Positions 45,572 through 54,092 are shown, counted from the stretch's first letter. The stretch is DNA of 64,000 nt from Catellatospora tritici (GCF_019083965.1 NZ_JAHRCY010000004.1:265236-329235); one strand, 5' to 3'. Notes: generated from the sequence alone by a model not told the origin. Program-made: numbers and translations.

Positions 45572-46267
45572 CTAGACCTCCAGGATCTCGCAGGTGATGA
45601 CGACCGGGTCGGCCGACACGGCCGCGACCTCGGCGGACAGCTGCAACCCGCGGCCGGTGACCAGCAGGCGCAGCGGGCGGTCGGCGGCGACCGCGGGCAG
45701 CGTGAAGTGACCGTTGTTGTCGGTGTACGCGGCGGCCGTCTGATCGGCGACCGCCACCCGCATCCGCGCCAGCGGCACTCCGTCGACGGTGACGACGCGG
45801 CCGTTGAGCGGCCGCAGTGCCGTCGTCTCCAGCCGGGGCGGCTGGGTCACCCGCGGCACGTACGGCGCCGCCGTGGCCAACTGCACCGGCACCTCGCACA
45901 GCAGCGCCATGCGCAGCCGTGCCCCCAGGGCCGGCCACAACGTGTCCGGCACCGCCTCGGCCAGCAGGTACGGCACCCCGGCCGTGAGCACCCGGTCGAG
46001 CACCTCGACCGGGGTCGTCCCGGGACCGTCGGCGTGCAGCAGGAACCGCACCCGCAACCGCAGCGGATCACCGGCGCGTGCCGGTAGCGACTCCGGCAGC
46101 ACCGCGTACGGCCATACCGCAAGCCACGGGCCGCCGTACGCTCCGGCCTGCACACCTTGCACAGCGCCGGGGTGTTCGACCTGCACGGCCACATCGACCT
46201 CGGCCAGGCTCGCCAGCAGCAGCGCCGACGCCCGGGCCAACGGCCCCGGCTCCTGCGTGTACCGCAT
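45572..46267 (-). CDS. DUF4255/Pvc16-like tail terminator candidate with carboxypeptidase-regulatory-like domain
   Basis: A 231-residue protein, first gene of the operon. The N-terminal part (about 1-150) resembles Pvc16/Afp16 N-terminal domains, which cap the tube and sheath at the membrane-distal end (LASLAEVDVAVQVEHPGAVQ; WPYAVLPESLPARAGDPLRL; VEVLDRVLTAGVPYLL). The C-terminal part is a transthyretin-like carboxypeptidase regulatory domain (LNGRVVTVDGVPLARMRVAV, DNNGHFTLPAV). ATG 46267 follows GGAGGTGG, a strong ribosome binding site fitting the head of an operon. 135 nt separate it from the CHAT gene on the same strand, room for a promoter. Confidence 0.7.
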   Translation of the reverse strand: MRYTQEPGPLARASALLLASLAEVDVAVQVEHPGAVQGVQAGAYGGPWLAVWPYAVLPESLPARAGDPLRLRVRFLLHADGPGTTPVEVLDRVLTAGVPYLLAEAVPDTLWPALGARLRMALLCEVPVQLATAAPYVPRVTQPPRLETTALRPLNGRVVTVDGVPLARMRVAVADQTAAAYTDNNGHFTLPAVAADRPLRLLVTGRGLQLSAEVAAVSADPVVITCEILEV

Positions 46268-46402
46268 CTGTCCACCTCCGCCTCGCCTCGTGCCGGGCGG
46301 CACGATCGCGAAACAGAGCGGGCGGCGGCGGGCGCTGATACAGCCGTCGATGTCAGCTGCGCGACGCCGCCGCCGCCGATATCCGACGCGGATGATGGGA
46401 GG

Positions 46403-48970
46403 TCAGGCGGCTCCGGCGCCGAAACACGAGAAACTATGGGCGGTCGCCCAGTGCTCTACTGGTGCCGCGACCTGCGCGGCGGCCAGGGCGGCGGCCGGGT
46501 CGGCGCCCTGGCGCAGCCGGTCGTGCAGCTCGAGCATCAGCGCCCGGGTCGCGTCGTCGTCGACCGGGCCGATGCTCGCGACCAGCGTGCGGGTGCCCGC
46601 CCCGAGCAGCGCGGCGGTCAGCCCCATCAGCTCATCGCCCGGATGCACCGCCGACAGGCCCGTGTCGCAGGCCGACAGCACCACCAGGTCCGGCGCCCGG
46701 TGCAGGCCGGTCAGGTCGTGCACGGTCAGCGGCCCGTCGGCCAGGTCGAGGTGGGAGAACAGCGGATTGTCGGCGCGGAACTCACCGTGCGCGGCCAGGT
46801 GCACCAGCCGGGCACCGTCGATGGCAGCCAGGGTCGCGCGCACCGTCGCGTCCGGACCGGCCAGCACCCGCGCGGCGGGCGCCAGCGCGGCCAGTGCCCG
46901 CACCTCGCCCAGCGCGTGCTCGGGTCGCGCCGCCGCGACCAGCACGGTCCGGTCGTCGGTCACTCCGCCACCGGCGGCGCTGCGGGCCCACGCCGTCGCC
47001 GACGGGGCGACCGCCACCGACCGGCCACGGCAGCTGGGCAGCGCCGACCACGGCAGCGCCTGCAGGGCACCGGTCGGCACCACCACCAGGTCCCGATCGC
47101 CGACGAGCCGGGACAGCGGACCGAGCAGCCACTCGTCCAGCTGCCGTACGCCGTGCCGGGCGGCGGCCTCGGCGGCGGCCAGCGACGCCGCCGACCCGTA
47201 CCGCAGCACCAGCCGCCGCATCGCGAACCGCAGCGCCGCCAGTTCCGCGGCCACGGCCGTCGCCGCGACCAGCGGGCGCAACAGGATCCGCCCGTCGACG
47301 GCGACCACGCCCAGCAGTTGCCCGTCCTGCTCGACCAGTTCCACCAGGGCCCGCCCGCCCAGGCCGCCCACGATCTCGTCGACCGAACCGGGCGTCTCGA
47401 CCACGCCGCCTGTGGTCCGGGTACGCCAGGTGCGGCGCCGGATCGAGTCCTCCAACACACGCTGGCGCTGCAGCGGCCGGGCCCGCCGGATCGCGTCGGA
47501 GGAGTATCCGGCCAGCTCCGCGCTGACCCGGCGCAACTCGGCGAGCTCCCGCGCCAGCGCCGGGTCGTCCTGCCCGCGCCCGGCGGGCAGTCGCAGCGTC
47601 GCCGCACGCCACCGCTCCGCCCAGCCCAGCACCTGCCGTCCCGACCGCTCCACCAGCGCCAGCCGCACCCCCAACCGGGCCAGCTCACCGCCCTCGGCCG
47701 AGCTGAGCACCCGCAGTTCGGTCGCGCCCAGCGCGGCCCGGTACTGGTCGAGCAGGCGCAGCCCGGCCAGCAGCGCACGCCTGGCCCCCGCTCGGTCGCC
47801 GCGGTGCAGGCGGTACAGCGCTTGCGCGTGCCAGGCCCGGATGCGCAACCGGACCGGCCCGCGGGCCACGCTGACCGCAGCGAGTTCGGCCAGCGCGTCC
47901 GCGTCGCCGGTGGCCGCCGCGCGCAGCCGCGCGTCCAGGGCCTGCTCCGGCCAGCCCGCCGCGTCCAGCGCCGTCGCCAGCGTGCGCAGCAGTCGCGGGC
48001 TCGGCCGCGCCATGGCCACCGACTCCAGGTATCTGGCGTGCACCACCCATCTTTCCCGCTGCTGCCGTTCGAAGGCCCGCCGCGCCAGGCGCGCCGACTG
48101 CCGCGCCTCGGCGGTGTCCCCGGCGGCCAGCGCCGCCTGGGCGAGCAGCAGCCGCGCCTGCGGCAGCAGCGAACCCAGCCGGGTCGACCCGGCCAGTTCG
48201 ACCGCGTCGCGGGCCGCCTGGTGGGCCTCAGGCAGCAGCCGGGCCGCCAGCAGCAGCTCCGCCCGGTCGATCAGCGCCTCGGCGGGTCGGCGCCCGCTTT
48301 GCCGGAACTGCTCGTCGGCCCGGTCGTACCAGGTGAGCGCCGTGACGATGTCGCCGCCCTGCGCCGCGACGAAACCGAGGTTGTGCTGCACCTGGGCCAC
48401 GGCCACGGTCAGCGACTGGCCCCGGTACAGCTCCTCGGCCCGCTCCAGATCCACCTTCGCCTGCGTCAACATCCCGCGGTAGGCCTGCAGGACCCCGCGG
48501 TTGGTCAGCGCCCGCGCCTGCCACAGCCGGTCGTCGTGGCGCCGGAAGCTCGCCAGCGCCGCACCGTACGCCTCCAGCGCTTCGGTGTCGCGGCCCAGCC
48601 GCCGCAGCAGGATCCCGTGCTGCATCCGGGCCCGAGCCAGCGGCAGCCCCTCCAGCACCAGCAGCGCCTGATCGATCTCGCGCAGCGCGGCCCGAGGACG
48701 CCCGAGGTCGTTGAGCACCAACGCCAGGCTCATCCGGGACTCGGCCGCCAGCCGCGGATGGTCACGGGCCACGGCGATCGAGCGGCGCAACCGGATGGCG
48801 GCCAGCGCCGGATCCTGCAGCTCCCGGGCGGCCAGGCCGAGGATGCGCAGGCTGGTGGACATACCGGGGCGGTCGCGTCCACGTTCGGCCCGGGCCAGCA
48901 GCCGTACGCCGAGGGCGGCGGCCCGTTCCGGGTTGGCCATGACCATGGCTAGTACGCGCTCATGCCGCAC
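46403..48970 (-). CDS. CHAT-domain protease with TPR array
   Basis: An 855-residue cytoplasmic protein. Residues about 1-480 are tetratricopeptide helices (for example SLALVLNDLGRPRAALREID, ALTNRGVLQAYRGMLTQAKV). Residues about 560-855 form a CHAT domain, a caspase-like cysteine peptidase, with the catalytic His728 in LVHLAAHGEF and Cys768 in VVLSACDTGLS, both intact. It ends EHWATAHSFSCFGAGA, as CHAT proteins do. TPR-CHAT proteins act as regulated proteases in bacterial conflict and gasdermin-like or type III CRISPR-linked systems; the TPRs usually sense a partner. The start is GTG 48970 with a weak ribosome binding site. It is divergent from the subtilase/sigma operon across 123 bp, and upstream of and co-directional with the contractile operon. 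No gasdermin is present. Confidence 0.9.
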   Translation of the reverse strand: MRHERVLAMVMANPERAAALGVRLLARAERGRDRPGMSTSLRILGLAARELQDPALAAIRLRRSIAVARDHPRLAAESRMSLALVLNDLGRPRAALREIDQALLVLEGLPLARARMQHGILLRRLGRDTEALEAYGAALASFRRHDDRLWQARALTNRGVLQAYRGMLTQAKVDLERAEELYRGQSLTVAVAQVQHNLGFVAAQGGDIVTALTWYDRADEQFRQSGRRPAEALIDRAELLLAARLLPEAHQAARDAVELAGSTRLGSLLPQARLLLAQAALAAGDTAEARQSARLARRAFERQQRERWVVHARYLESVAMARPSPRLLRTLATALDAAGWPEQALDARLRAAATGDADALAELAAVSVARGPVRLRIRAWHAQALYRLHRGDRAGARRALLAGLRLLDQYRAALGATELRVLSSAEGGELARLGVRLALVERSGRQVLGWAERWRAATLRLPAGRGQDDPALARELAELRRVSAELAGYSSDAIRRARPLQRQRVLEDSIRRRTWRTRTTGGVVETPGSVDEIVGGLGGRALVELVEQDGQLLGVVAVDGRILLRPLVAATAVAAELAALRFAMRRLVLRYGSAASLAAAEAAARHGVRQLDEWLLGPLSRLVGDRDLVVVPTGALQALPWSALPSCRGRSVAVAPSATAWARSAAGGGVTDDRTVLVAAARPEHALGEVRALAALAPAARVLAGPDATVRATLAAIDGARLVHLAAHGEFRADNPLFSHLDLADGPLTVHDLTGLHRAPDLVVLSACDTGLSAVHPGDELMGLTAALLGAGTRTLVASIGPVDDDATRALMLELHDRLRQGADPAAALAAAQVAAPVEHWATAHSFSCFGAGAA

Positions 48971-49093
48971 AACTCTCGCATCGGTCCAATCACCACTGTC
49001 GCAAGTGTCGTCGTTGTGACAGACCCCGATGTATCAGGAGGCCACCGCCCGCACTCTGTTGCACGACGCAACACGCCGACCTGGAGGACCACG
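48971..49093. promoter_or_regulatory. Divergent promoter region of the CHAT and subtilase genes
   Basis: 123 bp between two start codons. An exact inverted repeat TGTTGC-N5-GCAACA (49057-49073) lies just upstream of the subtilase ribosome binding site (GGAGG, 49083-49087), placed to act as operator or as an mRNA hairpin. Interestingly, GCAAC/GTTGC half-sites also cluster at 57435-57558. Confidence 0.45.
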
Positions 49094-50275
49094 ATGGCAA
49101 TGTCGCAGGACCGCCTGCACCGCTGGCAGGACCGGCGGGCCCGGAGGATGGCCGAGCTGCCCTGGCTCGGCCAGGAGACCCGCGCCGGTCGCAGGCCCGT
49201 CTGGTTCGCTCGCAACGAACTGCTGGTGCTCACCGACCATCGGCAGTCCGCCGAACGGGTGCTCGGCGGCCTCGGCCACACCGACCGGGTGAACGAGACC
49301 GTCGTGGCGCCCGGCCTCCTGCGGCTGACCGCGGACGGCCTGGACGTGCCCGCCGCCGCCCGCAAGGTACGGCAGGCGGCCGCACGTGACGGCGACGACC
49401 GCACCGTCGCGGCGCCCAACCATGTGTTCGTGTCGACCCCGTTCGAGCACGGCGGCCCGTTCGGACCCCCGCAGCCCGCCGCCCAGCCCACCACCTCGCC
49501 GACGGTCGACAAGCCGCGCCGGGACGTGCCGGTCATGGTGATCGACACCGGCGTGTGGCGCGAGAGCCCGCTGCCGTCGCACGCGTACACGGCCACGGCG
49601 GCCGACTTCGAGACCGACACCGACGTCGACGACGACGGTGTGCTGGACGGCGACGTCGGCCACGCCAACTTCATCATCGGCGTCATCGCCGCGCAGACCG
49701 CCAAGGCCGACGTCCGCGCGGTGCGTCTGCTGGACACCTTCGGACTGTGTACCGAGGCCGACCTGATCGCCTCGTTCGACCGCGTCAGCGACGAGAAGCT
49801 GATCAACCTGTCGCTGGGCGGCTACACCCTCGACGACCAACCGCCGCTGGCGCTGTCGGTGGCACTGGGGCAGCTGCTCACCGGGCGCGACCGGCTCGTC
49901 GTCGCCGCGGCGGGCAACGACGGCCTGCGCGACCGCCCGTTCTGGCCCGCCGCGTTCGCAGGCACGGCGCAGCCGTGGGCGGGACAGATCGTCGCGGTCG
50001 CCGCGCACGACGGCAAGGGCCTGTGCGACTGGAGCAACGCGGGCCCCTGGGTCACCGTCATCGCGCCCGGCGAGGACATCACCAGCACGTTCGTCAAGCA
50101 CAGCCAGTTCCCGACCGGCTGGGCGCTGTGGAGCGGGACCTCGTTCGCCACCCCGCACGTGGTCGGGCTGCTCGCCGAGCAGACGGCCCGCAGCGGTTCG
50201 ACCGAGGTGGCGCTCAAGTCGGTCCTGTCCACGGCGGCGCTGCGCTCCATCGGCGGATACCCGGGGCTGTCATGA
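49094..50275 (+). CDS. Intracellular S8 (subtilisin-like) serine peptidase
   Basis: A 393-residue protein without a signal peptide. Residues 1 to about 135 look like a prodomain or partner-binding region ending AAPNHVFVSTPFEHGG. The catalytic domain has Asp151 (VMVIDTGVW), His190 (DVGHANFIIGVI), the oxyanion Asn in VAAAGNDG and Ser350 (SGTSFATPHVVGLLA), all present. Lack of a signal peptide, with a CHAT peptidase gene opposite and a sigma factor immediately downstream, suggests an intracellular signalling or proteolytic-activation role rather than nutrient scavenging. ATG 49094 has GGAGG 6 nt upstream. The stop overlaps the sigma start (ATGA). Confidence 0.92.
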   Translation: MAMSQDRLHRWQDRRARRMAELPWLGQETRAGRRPVWFARNELLVLTDHRQSAERVLGGLGHTDRVNETVVAPGLLRLTADGLDVPAAARKVRQAAARDGDDRTVAAPNHVFVSTPFEHGGPFGPPQPAAQPTTSPTVDKPRRDVPVMVIDTGVWRESPLPSHAYTATAADFETDTDVDDDGVLDGDVGHANFIIGVIAAQTAKADVRAVRLLDTFGLCTEADLIASFDRVSDEKLINLSLGGYTLDDQPPLALSVALGQLLTGRDRLVVAAAGNDGLRDRPFWPAAFAGTAQPWAGQIVAVAAHDGKGLCDWSNAGPWVTVIAPGEDITSTFVKHSQFPTGWALWSGTSFATPHVVGLLAEQTARSGSTEVALKSVLSTAALRSIGGYPGLS

Positions 50276-50853
50276 GCCAGGGATCGCAGGAGACGATGCT
50301 GCCCGAACCGGACACGGGCGCGCTGCTGGAACGGGCTGCCGCAGGCGACCAGCAGGCCTGGAACGCGCTGGTCGACGCCTACTCCGGGCTGGTCTGGGCG
50401 GTGGCGCGCAGCCACCGCCTGGGTTCGGCCGACGCCGCCGACGTCTTCCAGGCCACCTGGCTGCGCCTGGTCGAGCACCTGGGCGCCATCCGCGAACCGG
50501 ACCGGCTGGGCTCCTGGCTGGCCACCACGGCCCGGCGCGAGGCGCTGGCGGTGCTGCGCCGGGCCGGGCGGGACCTGCCCGTCGGGGACCTGACCACGCT
50601 GGAGCCGCGCGACACCGTCGGCGACGCGCCCGACCACGACCTGCTGCGCCGCGAGCGCGACCGTGCCCTGTGGCAGGCCGTACGTGAGCTGCCCGCGCAG
50701 TGCCAGGCGGTGCTGCGGCTGCTGCTGCTCGACCCACCACCCAGCTACGCCGAGGTCAGCGCGGCCTTGGACATACCCATCGGCAGCATCGGCCCCACGA
50801 GAGCACGCTGCCTGGACCATCTCCGCAGGAGGCTGAGCAGCGATGCCGCATGA
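50272..50853 (+). CDS. Sigma-70 family (ECF-like) RNA polymerase sigma factor
   Basis: A 193-residue protein. Region 2 is AAGDQQAWNALVDAYSGLVW, then DAADVFQATWLRLVEHL, and region 4 is ELPAQCQAVLRLLLLD, SYAEVSAALDIPIGSIGPTR. There is no anti-sigma factor next to it; a subtilase and a CHAT protease may instead form the control circuit, which is inference. It is translationally coupled upstream (ATGA) and overlaps the following gene by 11 nt, so the three genes are one operon. Candidate targets include the adjacent CHAT and contractile-system promoters. Confidence 0.92.
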   Translation: MSQGSQETMLPEPDTGALLERAAAGDQQAWNALVDAYSGLVWAVARSHRLGSADAADVFQATWLRLVEHLGAIREPDRLGSWLATTARREALAVLRRAGRDLPVGDLTTLEPRDTVGDAPDHDLLRRERDRALWQAVRELPAQCQAVLRLLLLDPPPSYAEVSAALDIPIGSIGPTRARCLDHLRRRLSSDAA

Positions 50854-51283
50854 CCACGACCGTAACCCGACCGAACTGCGTGGGCTGGCCTCGCGGATGG
50901 ACCCCGTGCCGACGCACCTGCTGACGATGGCGAAGGAGGCGCTGTCCTGGCGCGACACCGACGCCGCGCTCGCGCAACTGGTCAAGCAGGTGGAACTGGC
51001 GGGCGTCCGTGGCGACACCCCGCCGGACCTGTTCACGTTCACCGCGGGCGACCTGACCATCGAGGTCGAGGCGGCCGTCACCGGCGCCACGGTCGCGTTG
51101 ACCGGGCAGCTCGTGCCGCCCCAGCGCGCCCGCATCCGGGTCGACCACGCCGACGGCCCCACCTGGGTCGACGCCGACGCGTTGGGTCGCTTCTGCGCGA
51201 CTGGTGTCGCGCGGGGGCACCTGCGGCTCTGCTGCTACCCCCAGGACGACGGACCGGTCCAGACGTCCTGGACGCTCATCTGA
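50843..51283 (+). CDS. Small partner protein of the subtilase/sigma operon, unknown function
   Basis: A 146-residue protein, MPHDHDRNPTELRGLASRMD onward. The first half is helical (PTHLLTMAKEALSWRDTDAA, LAQLVKQVELAG). The second half is a beta-rich domain (LFTFTAGDLTIEVEAAVTGA, RIRVDHADGPTWVDADALGR) similar in layout to small carboxypeptidase-regulatory or Ig-like folds. I recognise no named family. Genes of this size and shape often follow the sigma factor in actinobacterial CHAT/subtilase loci, so it is probably a conserved component, perhaps a sigma-binding or substrate protein. Confidence 0.65.
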   Translation: MPHDHDRNPTELRGLASRMDPVPTHLLTMAKEALSWRDTDAALAQLVKQVELAGVRGDTPPDLFTFTAGDLTIEVEAAVTGATVALTGQLVPPQRARIRVDHADGPTWVDADALGRFCATGVARGHLRLCCYPQDDGPVQTSWTLI

Positions 51284-51667
51284 CCGCTGCCGCCCATACG
51301 CCGATCCCGGCCCCCGGTCCACGGCACCGGCCTGAACCCAGGCCGGTCTCGCCGCCGGGGCCGACTCGCGTGCGCCTGTGTCTCCACCCGCTCGTCACCC
51401 GGCGCCGGTCGCGCCGGGACGGCACGGCCGACCGGACCGTGCGTCGTCGCGTCGAGGTGGAACACGGGCGCTCCTGTGTCGTGATGGGACCGCTACTACA
51501 GAATAGAGAGGCATCGAGCAGCGGTGATACCCCGGACGATCGTCGCAAGGACGACTGTGCGGCCACGGTAGCCCGAACGGAGGAAGGCCTCCCGAAACCG
51601 GGAGGCCTTCCGTATCATTCGGCGCCCTCGCCGATGCCGAACCTGGTCAGCGGATCCGCGACAGTGG
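51284..51667. other. 384-bp convergent intergenic region
   Basis: No gene is supported here. It holds a strong hairpin (51582-51611) and the first copy of a tandem repeat (51645-51685) at the 3' end of the convergent gene. Confidence 0.6.
51582..51611. terminator. 13-bp hairpin terminator
   Basis: Arms 51582-51594 (GGAAGGCCTCCCG) and 51599-51611 are exact complements with an AAAC loop. It lies between convergent genes and can serve either. Confidence 0.8.
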
Positions 51668-51685
51668 TCAGCGGATCCGCGACAG
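51645..51685. repeat. Tandem direct repeat spanning a stop codon
   Basis: GGTCAGCGGATCCGCGACAG occurs at 51645-51664 and again at 51666-51685, a 21-bp unit repeated twice. The second copy contains the stop and last codons of the minus-strand gene, so the first is a non-coding duplicate of that gene's end. Confidence 0.85.
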
Positions 51686-52798
51686 GTTGATGGCGGGCAG
51701 CGCGGGCGCCGCGTTCATCCGCAGAAGGTCGACCTGGACCCGCAGGGCCTGTCCCGGCTGCAGCCACGGCACCACCGGCTTGACCTTGGACAGGTCGCCC
51801 TTTTCCCACCGGTCGGAGACGGCGCGGCTCGCCTCCTCCAGGGCGACCTGGACCATGCCCGGGTCGAACTGGTGGTTCTGCCCGAGCGCCCCCGCCGGGG
51901 CAAGCACCGGCAGCAGCGCCATCGCCTGCTCGAACAGGTACGGCCGGAAGCGCCGCTCGTCCTCCCACGCCAGCTTGATCGGCTTCATCTGGTTGGCCGC
52001 CATGACGTTGACGTACGCCGGGTCGATGGCCTTGACGTACGTCGTCAGCTGCGACACGTTCCAGTTGCGGACCAGCTCGTAGCCGTACACCTGCTTGCTG
52101 GTGAGCAGCCCCAGGTAGAACTGCTCGCCGGCGGCGCCCGGGTTGTGGATCGTGGTGCCGAACTGCAGGATGGCGGCCTGCTCCGCGGCGACCGCCGCCC
52201 CGCCCGCCCCGAACGGTCCCGCCGGCGCTGCCGGTACGGCAGGCAGCGGCATGAGGTTCGCGGTCGGGTGCACCGCGAAAGGCGCGCCCGCGCCGTAGGC
52301 GGCGTAGATCGGCGCGTACGTGGCGATCCAGTTGTTGATCGTCGCCAGGGCCTGCGCGGGCAGGGCGTGCGCGCCCCCGACCAGCGCGGGGAAGTTGTTG
52401 GCGTTGCCGCCGGGCGCGAAGATGGTCGCCAGATCGCGCACGTACAGCTTGAACGTGTCGTACTCGGCGATGATCTTCTGGTTGCCGAGGTCGCCGACCG
52501 GGGTGGCCTTGGACAGCGCGGCGGCCGCCGCGACCTTCGGGTTCAGCGCGTTGTTCACCTCGAACAGCAGGTTGTCCAGGATGTCCTCGGGCCCGGCGGC
52601 GTTGTGTCGGATGGTGATGGTGTTCGTGGCGCTGTCGTAGTCCGGTCGCACCCCGCCCGCGGCGATCGTGCCGTCGACGACGATGTTGACCTGCGGCGCG
52701 GCTCCTGGCCAGACGGCTGCGAGCAGGTGTACCTGCAGTGCGGCCGTGGTCGCGCTGGCGCCCACGTTGTACTGGTTGATGGCGGGCTGGTAGTTCAT
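51668..52798 (-). CDS. Uncharacterised 376-residue protein near the CHAT/contractile loci
   Basis: It starts MNYQPAINQYNVGASATTAA. No signal peptide or membrane helix. The first 100 residues contain VNIVVDGTIAAGGVRPDYDS, then TITIRHNAAGPEDILDNLLF followed by EVNNALN. The layout, an extended strand pair and a helix with an E-x-x-N-A end, recalls zincin-like proteins in which a His-Glu motif would sit, but the metal-binding histidines are absent. The remainder is Ala/Pro-rich with a mixed alpha C-terminus (FDPGMVQVALEEASRAVSDR). I do not recognise the family. ATG 52798 has AGGAGAG upstream. It could be a cargo or substrate of the nearby systems, or unrelated. Confidence 0.6.
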   Translation of the reverse strand: MNYQPAINQYNVGASATTAALQVHLLAAVWPGAAPQVNIVVDGTIAAGGVRPDYDSATNTITIRHNAAGPEDILDNLLFEVNNALNPKVAAAAALSKATPVGDLGNQKIIAEYDTFKLYVRDLATIFAPGGNANNFPALVGGAHALPAQALATINNWIATYAPIYAAYGAGAPFAVHPTANLMPLPAVPAAPAGPFGAGGAAVAAEQAAILQFGTTIHNPGAAGEQFYLGLLTSKQVYGYELVRNWNVSQLTTYVKAIDPAYVNVMAANQMKPIKLAWEDERRFRPYLFEQAMALLPVLAPAGALGQNHQFDPGMVQVALEEASRAVSDRWEKGDLSKVKPVVPWLQPGQALRVQVDLLRMNAAPALPAINLSRIR

Positions 52799-52910
52799 GC
52801 GGCTCTCCTCTGGTTTGGTGCCCTGTGCCAGACAGAGCCCCCGGAGCCGGGTGCTGATACGTCGTGCACCGGACGTATCAGCCGGGCGCGCTGCTGCTAC
52901 GTTGCCCGGC

Positions 52911-54092
52911 GTGCCACTCGAAGATGCCGAAGTACAGCTCGCGGCCCACCACGTCCGTTGGCAGGTCGCCCTCGGCAGTCAGACCTGTACCCGGATCGTC
53001 ACCGGCGTGACGGAATTCCTGCACGGCAAAGCCGAACCCGCCGAACTGCGCGCGCTGGCGTGGCGCCTGGTCGGTCCGGCCTTTGCCGCGCATCTGGCGG
53101 AGCAGGACAGGTGGCCTGAACGGACCGACGCGGACCGGCTCACGGACGCCTTCCGCACCCTCGACATGTCCGGGATCGTGGCCCGGGAGGACTTCGCCTG
53201 CTGCCAGAACTGCGGCACGACCGAGATCGCGGACGAGCGGGGCAAGGACCAGGCAGCCCGGGGCTACGTGTTCTACCACGCCCAGGATGCCGAGCGCATG
53301 GCCGACGGCGGCAGCCTGTGGCTGGCGTTCGGTGGGTTCGCCGAACTGCCGGACGAGCAGATCGGCGTGGAGATCGCCGCGGCGCTGCGAGCCGAAGGGC
53401 TCCAGGTCGACTGGGACGGCTCGGCCGGCCGTCGCATCCACGTCCGGCTGGACTGGAAACGCCGCAGGTTCGGGCGGTTGGCCGCCCATGTCGCGTACGA
53501 CCCGGCGGAGCCCGAGGTGACGGCCACGATCGACCTGGGCCGCCGCGTCCGCAGTCTCGACCCGATGCCGGTCACCGCCCTCGCCGCCATCGAACTGCCC
53601 TGGCTGCCGACCGGCGCCACGCTGGAGGTCGAGGCGTACGGCAGTACGCAGCGGATCACGCGCGACGGGCACCGCCTGCTCGCCGGCGACCGGGCCACGG
53701 GCCGGTTCGATGGGTTGCGGCTGCTGCGCGGGGACGACGTCCCGGGCGTGCCGAACGAATCCGGCATCCTCGACGTGACCTACGAAGCCCTACCCAGCGG
53801 TCCCATCGTCGGTCAGGGACAGCCGATGACCTCGGCCGAGGTCATCGACGTGCTGCGGCGCCTGCCGACTCGGACCGGGTCCTGGCTGTCGGCGTCGAGT
53901 CCGAGCGGTGCCGTCGTTCAGCTGAGCTGCGACGACGGGCGCCTGTGGCTGGAGACCCCTCACCCGGAGGACGCCACGGCGACCGGTAAGCATGCGACGC
54001 TGGTCGAGGCCGAACGGATGCTCACAATCCTGGCGGCGGAGGACCGTTCCGCGGTCGCCGAGCTGGACGGCGTCACGCGCCAGCCATGGTGA
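52911..54092 (+). CDS. DUF6891-like protein
   Basis: A 393-residue cytoplasmic protein. The centre has the pattern of this family: VAREDFACCQNCGTTEIADE with a CC-x-x-C cluster, then GYVFYHAQDAERMADGGSLW and a beta-strand pair (LWLAFGGFAE, IAAALRAEGLQVDWDGS). The C-terminal third (about 270-393) is a separate alpha/beta region (ITRDGHRLLAGDRATGRFDG; EAERMLTILAAEDR). No reaction is known. GTG 52911 has TACGTT seven bases upstream and no ribosome binding site, so a leaderless start is likely. It is divergent from the preceding gene. Confidence 0.7.
   Translation: MPLEDAEVQLAAHHVRWQVALGSQTCTRIVTGVTEFLHGKAEPAELRALAWRLVGPAFAAHLAEQDRWPERTDADRLTDAFRTLDMSGIVAREDFACCQNCGTTEIADERGKDQAARGYVFYHAQDAERMADGGSLWLAFGGFAELPDEQIGVEIAAALRAEGLQVDWDGSAGRRIHVRLDWKRRRFGRLAAHVAYDPAEPEVTATIDLGRRVRSLDPMPVTALAAIELPWLPTGATLEVEAYGSTQRITRDGHRLLAGDRATGRFDGLRLLRGDDVPGVPNESGILDVTYEALPSGPIVGQGQPMTSAEVIDVLRRLPTRTGSWLSASSPSGAVVQLSCDDGRLWLETPHPEDATATGKHATLVEAERMLTILAAEDRSAVAELDGVTRQPW

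Noticed and set aside
34213..46267. Prophage
   Set aside because: No capsid, portal, terminase, integrase, lysis or replication genes; the gene set and membrane proteins fit a contractile injection system instead.
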